Assembly: GCF_002994745.2 (NCBI RefSeq)
Contig: NC_037091.1
Location: 7,216,001 to 7,280,000, forward strand
From: Rosa chinensis
Taxonomy: Eukaryota; Streptophyta; Magnoliopsida; Rosales; Rosaceae
Length of the DNA stretch: 64,000 bases
Reading direction: 5' to 3'
In this document: positions 43,601-55,100 of the stretch, piece by piece
Position numbering within the stretch: position 1 is the stretch's first letter
Layout: every line of letters starts with the position of its first letter
Notes under the pieces: generated by a model
Seen by the model: the letters and a program-made list of their open reading frames with translations, nothing else
The model's database searches: none
Told to the model about the DNA's origin: nothing
Program-made: the position numbers and the translations under genes

Positions 43601-43629
43601 TAGTACTGGGGCAAATGGGAAATATCCCC

Positions 43630-43865
43630 TTTTTTTTTAGCATTTGTTGATTTTGATATTCCAAATTTTAGTTTTATTTTTTCTTTTAATGAAGGAAAAT
43701 TTGATTTTAGATTAGAAAATATAATGCCATGTCATTTGCCAAGTTAGCCTATTGTATGATGACATCATTCAAACAATAAATCTGAACCATTTAACATTTT
43801 AAAATCTAATGGCTCACAAAGTGTGTCAAAGTTTGTGCTAAAAAATGTGTCCCTTGATGCGGACC
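43630..43865 (+). repeat. Third copy of the promoter/signal-peptide repeat, part 3
   Basis: Resumes in the T run and continues GTTGATTTTGATATTCCAAA, GAAGGAAAATTTGATTTTAG and AAAATCTAATGGCTCACAA, parallel to 30965-31160 of the left arm. It contains an extra GATGACATCATTCAAACAATAA absent upstream. Confidence 0.88.
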
Positions 43866-43867
43866 CT

Positions 43868-44090
43868 ATTAAGTTTTTGTATTAATAAAAATAACAAACC
43901 ACAGGGCCTATGGCCCAGGCAACCCATACTGATCCTACGTCCTTGTAGCTAACTAGGTGGGCTATGATACATATATATGTAGGTGATCTTAGGCTTATTA
44001 AGTTTTTGTATTAATAAAACAAAAAACCACCGGGCCTGTAGCCCAGGCAACCCATACTGATCCTACGTCCTTGTAGCTAACTGAGCTATA
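43868..44090. repeat. Two-copy tandem repeat, ~125-bp spacing
   Basis: TTAAGTTTTTGTATTAATAAAA...GGGCCTGTAGCCCAGGCAAC, CCATACTGATCCTACGTCC and TTGTAGCTAACT occur twice. The flanking AACTAGGTGGGCTATGATAC also occurs at 30681, next to the first repeat copy. Confidence 0.85.
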
Positions 44091-44600
44091 ATCATATCAC
44101 TCAACTAATTGGAAATACATACATGATTGAAATTTGAATCGACATATTTGGTTCTTGTTACAAATTGAAGATACATGATTTCATGAAAGAGATTGATGTC
44201 CACAATATAAAAATAAACAATGGAAGGGATAAGAAGAGACTCTGCATGTATTTTCTTCTTCTCTTTTTCATGAGTAGGGGAAAAAGAGGAACTTTCACTG
44301 GAAAAATGAACAAAAATGTTTATGGGGGTGTGTGTTTAGAAAATAAGCATGTGTAGATATAATTTACTTAATTTTTTTTTCTTTAATAACATAAAAAAAA
44401 AAAAAAGAGGTGTACGTACAATAATATTCAGAGTGTGGACTTACTTTTTTTTTCTCTTCCTTGACATATTGTATTATAGTTTCTGTGTTAAAGTCTTGAT
44501 AAGGTGGGGATAACGAAACCTGAATCTTAATAGGTGGAAAATATAATATGATTCGTATCAATGAAGAGTTAAAACCAACATTGTCCTCATTGTTATAAAC
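44091..44600. other. AT-rich spacer
   Basis: Poly-A and poly-T tracts near 44390-44460; no coding or element structure recognised. Confidence 0.4.
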
Positions 44601-47250
44601 TGAGCTCGAAAGCTAAATTCATGTTGGATTTAGGCATGAGAGTGAAGTCCGGGCGAAGGTCCAAGAAAACCTACACATAAATATACTAAACTAAATGCAG
44701 ACGAAAGATACGGAAAACCCCCTTTGGCGAGCCTCCATTGCTCACGACCTTCAGAGAAGACTAATATGAGACACCATCCTCAAGGCACAAGACCTTGACT
44801 TCCTCAACGTATGCTCCATAATAGCTCTAGGTGCTCATGTAAAGATCAACTCCATTGAGAAAGATATAATGTCCAAAGAGCAATGCGTCACACAATAGGC
44901 TCATTTCAAAGAATAACGACCAAGGTCCTCCATTAAGATCATGGCCTTGAACACATCCAACATACTTCACGACTGCCCATAGATTACCCTCCAAAGATGA
45001 AATGAAGTGCAAAGAAGTCCAACCACCCAAGTGAACAAAAGCTAGTGAGTGCAGCGCAATTCCAGCAATGACCCTTCTGTCTTCAAATGCTCATATCTTA
45101 GACTCAGAAAGTGATAGATAACTGGGACTGCTTGGAATGGAAAGTAAAGAGCTTTCTATCCATATAAAGTGATCCACCTATCTCCAATTAAGATGAAAAC
45201 TATAGCTGGTCAAAGTTGCCAGCTTGTAATGAAGTCTGCTGTTGACCCTCAGTCACCAAAATTGCAATATCTGAAACTCCAAAGATGCAAAAAGGGTGAG
45301 ACTAACTAGATAAGAAACTAGACTCATGAGACTACCTGGTGGTACCTTTTCACTGAAATATAAGTTCTGAGTAAAACACCGTTGGCCTCCAAACTCACTG
45401 ATCTGTTCTGCAGTTTCTGCTGTGCCCTGTTTCTGACCTCTATCACTTGGAACTCAAAATCTGAAGTTTGGAAGGCTCAATTTAAAATCAGGATATATAG
45501 GACAAGTGAAGTTACATCTCTGAAAAATTTCAGCTCCAAATATCTTGATATATAGAGGATGTAGCTTCTCAAAGTCATTGTACAGTAGCTGTCTTTGTTC
45601 TGACCTTTATCCATTGACAACTAAATAACTGAAGTTCCAGGAACCCAAAAAGGCTAAAATCTGGAAAGAAGATTGTTCACATATAGATTAAAAGCTGCAG
45701 AAAATTTTAGTTCAAGTTCACATGTGGATTAGAATCTACATTCACCCAAAGTTAACTGAACTTTCTGGACAGAAATTGCTCACTACCAAAATCATTCTCC
45801 TTCACATTTCTAACTCCACACGTCTCCCATCCTCTAAAAAATGACCAAAAAGCTTTATTCACTACAAAAAGGAACTACTAAAGGAAGAAATATTATCGAT
45901 GATGTGGTAGGGTTGCCTCCCTAGTGAGCGCTTTGTTTAAGGACTTCATTGCCGGTCCATAGAATTGACTCTTTGTCAAGGTGGATACTTCTCAAGTGCG
46001 ACCACGCTATTGTGTGGGGCTAATGGACTCCTTGATGTGTCATAGAGGTAAGGTCAAGAGCTATCCATGAATATTGCAATTGGTGACCAAAAGTGGTGCT
46101 TCTTAATCTTCCTCTTCTTCTCAATTTTTCTTCTAGGAATCAATATCCTTGCCTTCTCCTTCTCAAGTGGTGTAGAAATAATGCTTTTAGGAACAATAGG
46201 TGGTGGAAACTCCCGAGAGTGATAGGAAAGGTTGAATTCATGTGCTCCACTTCCTTTCCAATCCATCACTTCATTGTAGAAACATTGACCACTTAATAGT
46301 GGATTGAGAGGTAAAAGTACCTTAATTTCAATCTTCTCATTAAGAACATAAGTGCTTAATGTTCTACTCACCACCTTGGGAAGCTCATGATGGATCTTCT
46401 TTATCATCATAAGGCATTGAAGGACTCTCTTCCTCCTTGGGATTATCGACCTCAAAGATTAAGGGATCATGGTGTAACTCTTCAAGCTCTGCATCTTCCT
46501 CACTAAAAAAGCTATCCTCTTCTTTGGAATCAACTTCATATACCTCCTCTTCATTGTGAAAATTAGAGTTCCAATATTGCACCGATTCCTCCGAAATGTC
46601 ATCGCACACCCTACTTGCATTGGAACTTTCATAACCAAGCTCACTTTCTTGTACATGAACATCACCCTCTCGATCTTGAATAGACAACTCTTGCTCATGA
46701 TGCTCATAATATACTTCTTCTCTTAAAATAGGCTCTATTTGCTCAAAGACTCTTGCTCATGAGAAATTGTGAAGGGTAGCTCTTGTGCAAGAGTAGGCTC
46801 AAGTTGCTCATTGGAATGTGAAGACATGCCTTGAGAAGATTGCAATTGAACATTGAAGGCTTGCAATCGAGCTTGGGAGGCTAGGCATTGAGCTTGGGAG
46901 GCTTGCAATTGAGCATTAGAGGCTTCCAATTGAGCTAGTTGTTCTTCAAGTGATGGTTTCATAGGCTCAAAAGCTTGCTTTTGTGGATATGCTTCGGGTA
47001 CACGTCTCTTGATACATCCCCATCTTGTTCTCATATTCTTGCATAAAATCCGCAAACATCACCAAATGTTGGCATCTACCTTCCAGATCATGTATTCAGT
47101 CACGGGCATATGTAGCTTTATCACGAGGAATTTCAAAGCCTACCACCAAAGTGTTAGTCAAGAAAGGCAAATTTGAAGGCAAGGAAGGAGTGTTCACAAC
47201 AAATGTTGTGTATAAAGAGATTTTGCTTCCTTCAAGTTAACGTGATCTTA
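44600..47250 (-). mobile_element. Degenerate retrotransposon-like relic
   Basis: Three minus-strand frames lie in series but not in phase: 46735-47055 (Gln/Ala/Ser repeats of the type QLEASNAQLQASQAQ), 46385-46687 (very acidic) and 46054-46455 (basic, ending KKRKIKKHHFWSPIAIFMD). The plus strand at 45905-45945 reads GGTTGCCTCCCTAGTGAGCG, wording I associate with plant LTR retrotransposons. No reverse transcriptase, LTR pair or TSD was found. The assignment is tentative and the limits are approximate. Confidence 0.4.
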
Positions 47251-47522
47251 TAAGGTACTTATAAGGCTTAATGTTTATTTGTAGGTGTAACCTTTATGGA
47301 GTTTTACTTATATATTTTAGCCACATTTATATTTTCAGGACTTCATGGGTGTGCTGATTTTAAGGACTAGGGAGACGAGATAGTGAGAGATGATAACATG
47401 TTCAACTGTCAATCTTTGTGTTTGGGTGATAATAGTGACTTTTACTTTGTTTGTAAAATGTGTTTTAGATGTTAGTACAATTTAAGTACCATATTAATTT
47501 GTCTGCTACAATTTAAGTGAAT

Positions 47523-47735
47523 GCCTTTCTCTCTCCGATGTCAACTGCTTGATGCTTTTACATCCCTTGCCAGTGTCAAAATTTCGCTTATTACACAAAT
47601 AATTTCAAAATAATTGCAGAAGTAAACATGGGTTTGGAAAAAAAAAAGGTGAAGATAGATAATATAAAATGATAATGATAAATAGAATAAAAATTAATCG
47701 CATGAGCGAGCGTGGCCCTTCCGCAAGGCTAGTCC
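47523..47735 (+). repeat. Dispersed ~215-bp repeat, copy 2
   Basis: Same sequence as 8754-8975 from GCCTTTCTCTCTCCGATGTC to ATCGCATG.GCG. Here it is not next to a CACTA end. Confidence 0.8.
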
Positions 47736-49640
47736 TCATTAAATCCAAGCAAATCATAGTATTGAGTAGAGTATCACACTTCATTTAACTAACTCAATAA
47801 CATCTCTCACTCTCACTGGTTGGCATAATCCAATCTAGCATCAATTATTGCCAAAAAGAAGAAGAAGCTAAAAGTAACTTCAACGCGGCTCTAGCCACAC
47901 AATGAACAGTCTTAATACAAATTCTAGGAACATATTGTCACTAACATAACTGAAAAGGACTAGCAAGTAACCGAGCTTCATCCAATCATGCACCATCATG
48001 ACTGAGATCATCATCCGTAGCCGACAATGCATCAATCACATTCTTTAAAAAAAAAAAAAAAAAGAATTACACTAAATATTAGTGGATATGTAAACTGTTT
48101 TTTTTTTTTTGAGAAATTCAAGTGACTAGTTTTTTCCAGCCATGAGTTTCATGTGACACGACATGAGCGCTCTTTTGTAGGCTAGGCAAATCTTTGTGCG
48201 CTACCATGCACTATTCACGATGCTACTGTAGAAAATACTTTATGTGAAATTTTGATGGTGCAAATATATTCTTGCGACAGTGAAGGCGTGGTTCACCCTC
48301 TAAGAAAAAATAGACGCATATTGAATATCTTCGCAAAACGGCCCAATATAAGTTGTAAACTTGTAATGTAATAAGAGAAATATATACCAAAGATATATAA
48401 TTAAAATTTTCAAGCACATTATAGACAATATTCTAAAAAAAAAAGTATATTATTTGTTTATACCACATGTGTACAGATGTGCAAACAACGAATATATACG
48501 GCTAAATGACCATTAAATGATGTTTGAGTCCTTACTCTACAAAGGAGGCCTAGGGCCCAACACACATGCTTGCCTCACTTTACTAACTTTGATAGCCATA
48601 TCTAGTCCTACATGGGAAAAGAAAATGGTGACAAGCTCTAACATACACTATAAATATATGCATCTCCTCTCATTCAAAGTAAGCCACCACTATTTATTAA
48701 CTCCTACTTTGTCTACATTCTCACTGACTTAGGCATCGGAGAGTCGAATGCCGGCAACCCCGGCATTCACTTTGACCTCTGTTCATGATTGACATATATG
48801 GATTGTGAAAATGGTAACCCTCACAGTCATCCATTTCTGTAGATAGCGGCACAATGACACCGCATCAATATTATTTTTTCATTATAGACATTGAGAATAA
48901 CGTAGAATTAAAAATTTCATAGCTAGTAGAAGTATAGACTTCTAATTCCTCTCGTATATTCTCTCTGTCTCTATATTATTCTCTACTCTATAACAAATCG
49001 GGCATACATTTAAAACCGAGTATGGGTGCTCACGCATGAGTTTTTCACCCCCCATTATCCATTGTTATTGTTACTGTTACGTTTCTTGTTCTAGATCTCG
49101 GATCCTTGTCAGCTACCATGGTTTCTTCTTGGTCTCGTTGGTGGAGAGAATGATGCTTTTGTGAGGGATCTCATCCTATTGGTTGTTGGTTCTCTCTTGA
49201 TCTGCATTTTGGAATTTGTTTGGAATCGGTTTATCATGACGGAATTTATGGGTATTCTGTTTCCGGCGGCTCCTCAGCGTCGGTGCTTGGCTAGTGGCGC
49301 AATCTGGACTGCAACAACTGGGGTTTCGGTTGTGGGTTGGGCCTCTTATCGGGTATATGTTTTAGTTTTTATTGTTTTAAGGATTAATTTTCTGATACTG
49401 GCTCTCTTGGAGCCTAAGAGAAAATTAATTTTCCTTTTTAGTTTTTATTTGTATTTGCATGTCCATTAGACTGATTATGTATTTCCTTTTACAGCCCATT
49501 GGGTTAGCTTGGGGCAGCTTAATTGATCACCTAATAATTGGAAGTATAGACTTCTTTTTTTTGAATAAATCGGGCATACACCTAATAATTGGATAGCAGC
49601 CCACTCCTTAAATGCAGAATGCATTTAAATTTTGAAAGTA
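47736..49640. other. Intergenic stretch without recognised gene
   Basis: AT-rich with poly-A/T runs (48049-48063, 48100-48110). A 102-codon plus-strand frame at 49161-49469 has two hydrophobic segments but no recognised domain and is probably chance. Confidence 0.4.
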
Positions 49641-49659
49641 TACTTAACAATTAGTTGGG

Positions 49660-49667
49660 TATAAAAA
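49660..49667 (+). promoter_or_regulatory. TATA box of the isomerase gene
   Basis: TATAAAAA, 75 bases upstream of the ATG at 49742, in a suitable place for a short-leader plant promoter. Confidence 0.6.
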
Positions 49668-49741
49668 CAGAAGCCCAGAAACAGAGGCGTACACACTATT
49701 CGAGGACTCACTACTACTGACACCTCTTCTGACCCAAAAAC

Positions 49742-50479
49742 ATGTGTACTCTAGAGAAGCGCGGCAACATCTTCTTCCTAACCCTAACCGGCGCCGGAGC
49801 CGGCGACGACGACGACGATCACCGCCTCGGCCTCCCCGTCATCTCCTCCCTCCTCTCCGCCCTCGCCGACGCCAAGTCCCAATCCTCCCCCGGCTCCGTC
49901 CTCATCACCACCGCCCGCGGCAAGTTCTTCTCCAACGGCTTCGACCTCGCCTGGGCCCAAACCGCCGGCTCCTCCTCCGCCGCCCTCAACCGCCTCCACC
50001 AGATGGTCGTCGCCTTCAAGCCCGTCCTCGCCGCCCTCCTCTCCCTCCCCATGCCCACCGTCGCCGCCCTCCCCGGCCACGCCGCCGCCGCCGGCCTCCT
50101 CCTCGCCATCAGCCACGACTACGTCACCATGCGGCGCGATCGCGGCGTGCTCTACATGAGCGAGGTCGACCTGGGGCTGCCGTTTCCGGACTACTTCGTG
50201 GCGGCGTTCCGGGCCAAGATCGGGTCGGTCTCGGCCCGGAGGGACTTGCTGCTGAGGGGGATGAAGGTGAGGGGAGAGGAGGCGGTCAGGATGGGGATCG
50301 TGGACTCGGCGCACGATAGCGCCGAGGCGGCGGTGGAGGCGGCGGTGCGCGTGGCGGAGAAGCTGGGGGAGAGGAAGTGGAAGGGTGACGTGTACGCCGA
50401 GATTAGGATGAGCTTGTACCCGGAGCTGTGTGGCGTGCTGGGCTTGGAGGCCAAAGTCGTCGCCACTCCGAAGCTCTGA
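49742..50479 (+). CDS. Enoyl-CoA delta-isomerase/hydratase family protein, probably peroxisomal
   Basis: Single exon, 245 residues, crotonase fold. Visible family motifs are the CoA/oxyanion-hole strand SVLITTARGKFFSNGFDL (about 52-69), the second oxyanion segment PGHAAAAG (111-118) and SEVDLGLPFP (140-149), whose Glu141 is the likely catalytic base. Such enzymes move cis-3 or trans-3 double bonds to trans-2 so that unsaturated fatty acids can pass through beta-oxidation. The C-terminus ATPKL resembles a weak type-1 peroxisomal signal (PKL). Codon third positions are strongly C/G and the block stands out from AT-rich surroundings. Long antisense and +1 frames here are by-products of that composition. 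Length and motifs agree with plant ECI2-like proteins; the exact substrate is not shown by sequence. Confidence 0.92.
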   Translation: MCTLEKRGNIFFLTLTGAGAGDDDDDHRLGLPVISSLLSALADAKSQSSPGSVLITTARGKFFSNGFDLAWAQTAGSSSAALNRLHQMVVAFKPVLAALLSLPMPTVAALPGHAAAAGLLLAISHDYVTMRRDRGVLYMSEVDLGLPFPDYFVAAFRAKIGSVSARRDLLLRGMKVRGEEAVRMGIVDSAHDSAEAAVEAAVRVAEKLGERKWKGDVYAEIRMSLYPELCGVLGLEAKVVATPKL

Positions 50480-52176
50480 GCTTGAAGGCGTCGTCTCAAT
50501 GTTTTCGATTCAGCAAATTGGGAAGGAATAACTTTGAAATTGAAATTGATTCTGGGTTTGAAACTCTGGATTAACCTATGTAATATTGTAACAACTCAAA
50601 GCAAATAAGGAATGTGAATTACTGTCGAACCATACTTGTGTTCGAATCAAACTTCAGACTCTCGTTGAGACGGTGTTCTATTATTAGAGAATAATAACTC
50701 GTGTTCTATTATTAGATCGTTGGAAGCTCAATGTTGAATTCTGAGCTAAACAATGACTGGTTTTGTTGTTGGTAGATAATGTATGTAATTACTAACACGA
50801 GTTGGTTCAGTTGGTTTGGACGTATTTATAGTTGAGTCGATAATGAATGTGCTTGTAGTTGGTATGGATGTGCTTGTAGTTGAGTCTCAGTTTAAGTTTG
50901 AACTCTATTGTCAGCAGTCTTGCGTTGAGTCGCGCGATTTGTAAATTTTCTGTAGATATGCATACCTGTAAATTTCTTACAGAAATTCATATCTGAGAAT
51001 CGTGGCGGCGTCAAAGTGCAAGATATCCATACTTTTGTATCAGATAATGTAGGTAGTTAATCTTCAATCTCTATGCACTTGTAATGGAGACTGGCATGGG
51101 GACCGACTAAAGACCCTTGGACGCTCAAGTGAGGTAATTTACGATTTTGATGAACTAACCATATTAGCATAGAGGATCATACTTAGTACGGCGGGTGCGA
51201 CCCTTACTGGATTGGGCAGGAAACATATGACCATTCAGAAAATTTGGTCGGAAAAGCCTAAATATTTGCAACTAAGAATCGGAGGGTCGGCCAGGCGAGC
51301 CAACCCTATGAAGTCCCACAAATTATGTCGGCCATATGTCTTGATATCCATACGGCGCTCACCAATCAAGGGTGAGCATGGCATATTTAGCCAACCGACC
51401 CTTTTAGATTGTAAACACCACCACCAGCATACATTTATAGTATCCCATTCTGCTTTTCCATTTCGTTATCTTCAATGTGGGACGCCGTCGCCTATTTACT
51501 CTCACCATATATAGTCAGCTAGCCTCGACAGCCCTAACCCTCTCTATTGACAATACCAAAGTTAGAAGTTGGCAGGTAAAGTGACATTAGTATATTTTTT
51601 TCTTCGTTTGATCTAGGCAATAGGGTAGTCTTGCACTATTGTAACGAAAGTGACCGGGTTGTATGTTCATTTTCGTCGAGAACTTGCTGAAGATGCAGAC
51701 TGGATTCTGCCCTCCGGTCCGTCAAGATCAGTTTGGACTACTACAATGAGAGCTTCAGATGCATCATAGGATAGAGGTAGAAAGAGAGTACACATACATA
51801 ATGATTTTATACACCATAGAATATAATTGGACAGGTAAAGAACTTGAGTTCTATAATAATTCCGAAAATTCGATGAACCAAAAATCCCGAAGTGCAATCA
51901 GAGGCCAAATATCTCAAGGGCCTAGGAGCCGAGCTAAGCTAAATAAGAACCTCCCATTCACATATGTACAAATACAAGACTGCAAGATCTCTTAAATACA
52001 GTTAACAACCAATGCTTTTGACTATATTGCTACTAGCTTGGTAAACTTCAGAATCCTTGGTGAAGGAGCAGTGCAACGCCCTAACCAACATTTACATCAT
52101 TTGGAAGTTGACGATAGCACCTTGCAGCCTTCGATTGTGTTTTAGTGAAAATAAGAGCAGGCAGTTGCTCTCAGTT
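50480..52176. other. Intergenic region between convergent isomerase and ARP9 genes
   Basis: Includes both presumed 3' UTRs (the two genes are convergent). The stretch 51180-51540 has somewhat higher GC and two frames but no recognised domain. Confidence 0.4.
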
Positions 52177-55100
52177 TTATGAATTAATATAATACATTGC
52201 CTGTGCTTCGAGGAAATGGGAGTCCTTGTACTTTCTTCCCTTTCCAACGCGAACTCCATTTTGAATCCACTCATCACGACGTAGCCACCCATCTCGAGCA
52301 AAGTCAAGAATTCCAAGGATCTGGTGTGAGCAGGACATAAGCTAAGTTGGTAACATGATATAAAAAAAAATTATATAAACAAAAGAAAAAAGTTTAACCA
52401 CTAGCTAGCAAAACATATTAGATTCCGATACATATGACCAACAGAGGACGAACTAATGCCTTTCAGACAAAAGTTGGATACAATTATAAACTGCACAGAT
52501 AGAAAGTGCTTGACTCACCGCTCCACCTTTCCATGGTACAAAAGTTGGATTGCCTCTCGATTGCAAGACCTAATTAACATTTAAGAGATAATGTAATAAC
52601 CACATATGAGAAGAGGCATGACAAGAAATAGTATGAAAGGTACTACTGAATCAGGCAGCAATCAATGAATCTATGATGTTCATAAGACCATATGTGGAAA
52701 TCATTATCCATAACTATAAAAAATAAATTAATTAAAAAAAAGTTGTATCATCAAACTTTTCATTTCCATCCTTTTATGGTTTTACCTCCTCCATACTCAA
52801 CCATGACCATAACTAAGATTATAAAAACTACAAAACAGTAACTCCAGAGGCACCTAAAATTCCCTAAACCTTAGCCACTAATAGATATCAGTGTGCCCTT
52901 CAATTGAAAAGCACCTTTCTGTTTTCATATCAATTGCTGAGCTACACACATATATTAGTTATTAAAACATATGGACAGAGCTTGGCTCTGCTCAAACCAA
53001 GTAACATATGAGAGATCAGGTTTACATATTTGCACGGGCAAAGTATAGGAACATAGGGCTATGGAAGTTGAACAAGAGGAAACCAAGTAATGCATGCTTA
53101 AAACCATTAAGAAAGTAAATTACCTCAACCCTATCAATTGCTTCAGTTGAAGGAATTGCAAGTAAAACCCTGCAAAAAAAAAAAAAAAAATCTTATTAAT
53201 ATCACATGCGTGTCTAAAACAACAAGTCAAAGGTCCATTGCAATGCCTTTGCAATTTATTAATGAAGTACCTGGGTATATCCTTCATCTAAATTTTTCTT
53301 TTCCAAAAACAGACACAGAATGAAATTACAATGACAAATTTTCACTGCCCTGGTTTTAATAGGTCACAGGCCCTTGCACAAGAATGCAATACCAAAGCAT
53401 ACTTAGAAACTAGAAAATTTTGCAGAAAGTTGTGATGAGGTGATTCATCGATAAGTGTAAATGGAGGCCTGCAAACAACTTTTCCAAGCATGGAGCCCCT
53501 GAACTAACTATTGCAATCCATATTGTATACTTGAAGTGTCCATACACAAAGCTTAATCTTGGTCAATTTCCCTGTCGTAACTCAAAATTTGCAAACTAGA
53601 TGGCATAATTTACATAAAACATCATAGGCATCACCACCAAGAATACTAACTAACAATTAGATGAGAGTAGAACAAACCTCTCCTCCACTGCAGGAATGAG
53701 ACCTCTTGTTAAAGCCACTCCTCCAATCTAAAGCATGACACTGTCATTTTTTTCCTTCTACTTAAAATAATCAAACATAGAAACTCATAGTCTAATTTGG
53801 TCAACAACTCACCAATTGTATACTGGAAAACAACTTTCTTTGGAGGTCTAAACGTCCTGTACAAAAGCAACAAGTGGTACTAAGGTATCAGATAGAAAAC
53901 CAAATAGTTGGCAAGTCTACAGATACCTACCTGTTGAAAGGATGCTCCTCATTATGGCTTCTGCAAGGCCAACCTTCTCTTCTTTCTTTGGTTTAGCTGC
54001 ATAAACTGGGTAGCTATCCCACATTGGATACCCAACATTCATGCTGGGATACAGTCCTTCTGACATTTCAGGTCTTCTCGGATATTCCATGTGCCATGTA
54101 TCTTCCAGCATGTCCTCATAGTCAAGAAACCTATTTAAAGAACCAAGCCAATATTTATCAAGGTGAAGCATTTACCAGAAGTACTATTATGGCCCAGAGA
54201 AGTCTAATTTGGTAAACATCACTAACCAAACTCTAGGTGGTGGTGGATATGCATCTGGAACCAAAAGCATCGGATGGAACAAACCCATTGGAGGGACCTA
54301 TAGGTGATACATTGACCATAAATATTCCAGAAAATCATTTTTGAGTAGTGCAATTAGAATTCACTTTAAGATACACACATTAAGAGCAGTTAGGCTTGTC
54401 TTATGAGATCCAGCTGGCATGCCATCTTCATAAGAATGAACTACAGTGACAGCTTCAAGTTTCCCCTCCTGTACAAAGAAAACTAAATAATTAAAAGGCA
54501 TAACCTGAGAATCAAGATGAAGGGGTGGCCTTCTAATCCACATCTGCACTCGTTGGCCATCTGTATATTATCCTTGCCATAGAATCAATTACTAACAGTG
54601 TACTGTAACTAAGATGGATTAACCTACACTGACATAATGTACTTCACAACAACTCTAACTGAAGGCATAACCTAGTTTAAGAGAATATGATTAGTATCAT
54701 AGTATGGTAATGCGATACTTACCCTGCCTCTCTTTCGGGAGAGACCCTCCTATCAAAAGTTGAAACTAAGAGTTTCCTCCATTCTTTTTCTTCAATAACC
54801 CCAAACCCACTTAGTGGACCCAAAACTGGGGCATCCTGTTGAACCCTACAATGTTTAGAAGACAGGAAAACTCTACCAATTGGCTAGGTATCTACCTTTG
54901 GGGGTTTGAACCCCAGACCACATGGAAGCAAACCATGGGCTCGACCATCCCTAACCCCACCTTGGGATATGAGAATTTCTCCTCCAGACAACTTTGTCTT
55001 AAACATATTTTCATCCATCTAGATTAGGAGGAGCTTAGTATTTTAAAGAGAATAACACCTAAAAACTCTAAGTTACCAGTAAGTATCCTCTTTTTGTTTG

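Larger units (their letters stand above)
35173..43629. mobile_element. MULE-like bounded unit carrying an endogenous pararetrovirus
   Basis: The left terminus GGGGAAATGCCCGTTCACCC and the reverse complement of the right terminus GGGGATATTTCCCATTTGCC share the GGGG-A-AT..CCC pattern. The left one matches the right terminus of the MULE at 21470 at 17 of 21 positions. Flanks ATTTTTTTT (35164-35172) and TTTTTTTTT (43630-43638) fit a 9-bp duplication, and the uninterrupted site at 30955-30963 (TTTCTTTTT) shows where it went in. Between the ends lies an almost complete caulimovirid genome. Whether a MULE captured viral DNA, or the virus integrated into a small MULE-derived MITE, cannot be decided from one copy. 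Confidence 0.6.

Noticed and set aside
49744..50499. Long +1 and antisense frames over the isomerase gene (Arg/Pro-rich, Gly/Val-rich)
   Set aside because: Caused by GC-rich third positions of the real gene; the family motifs are only in the 49742 frame.
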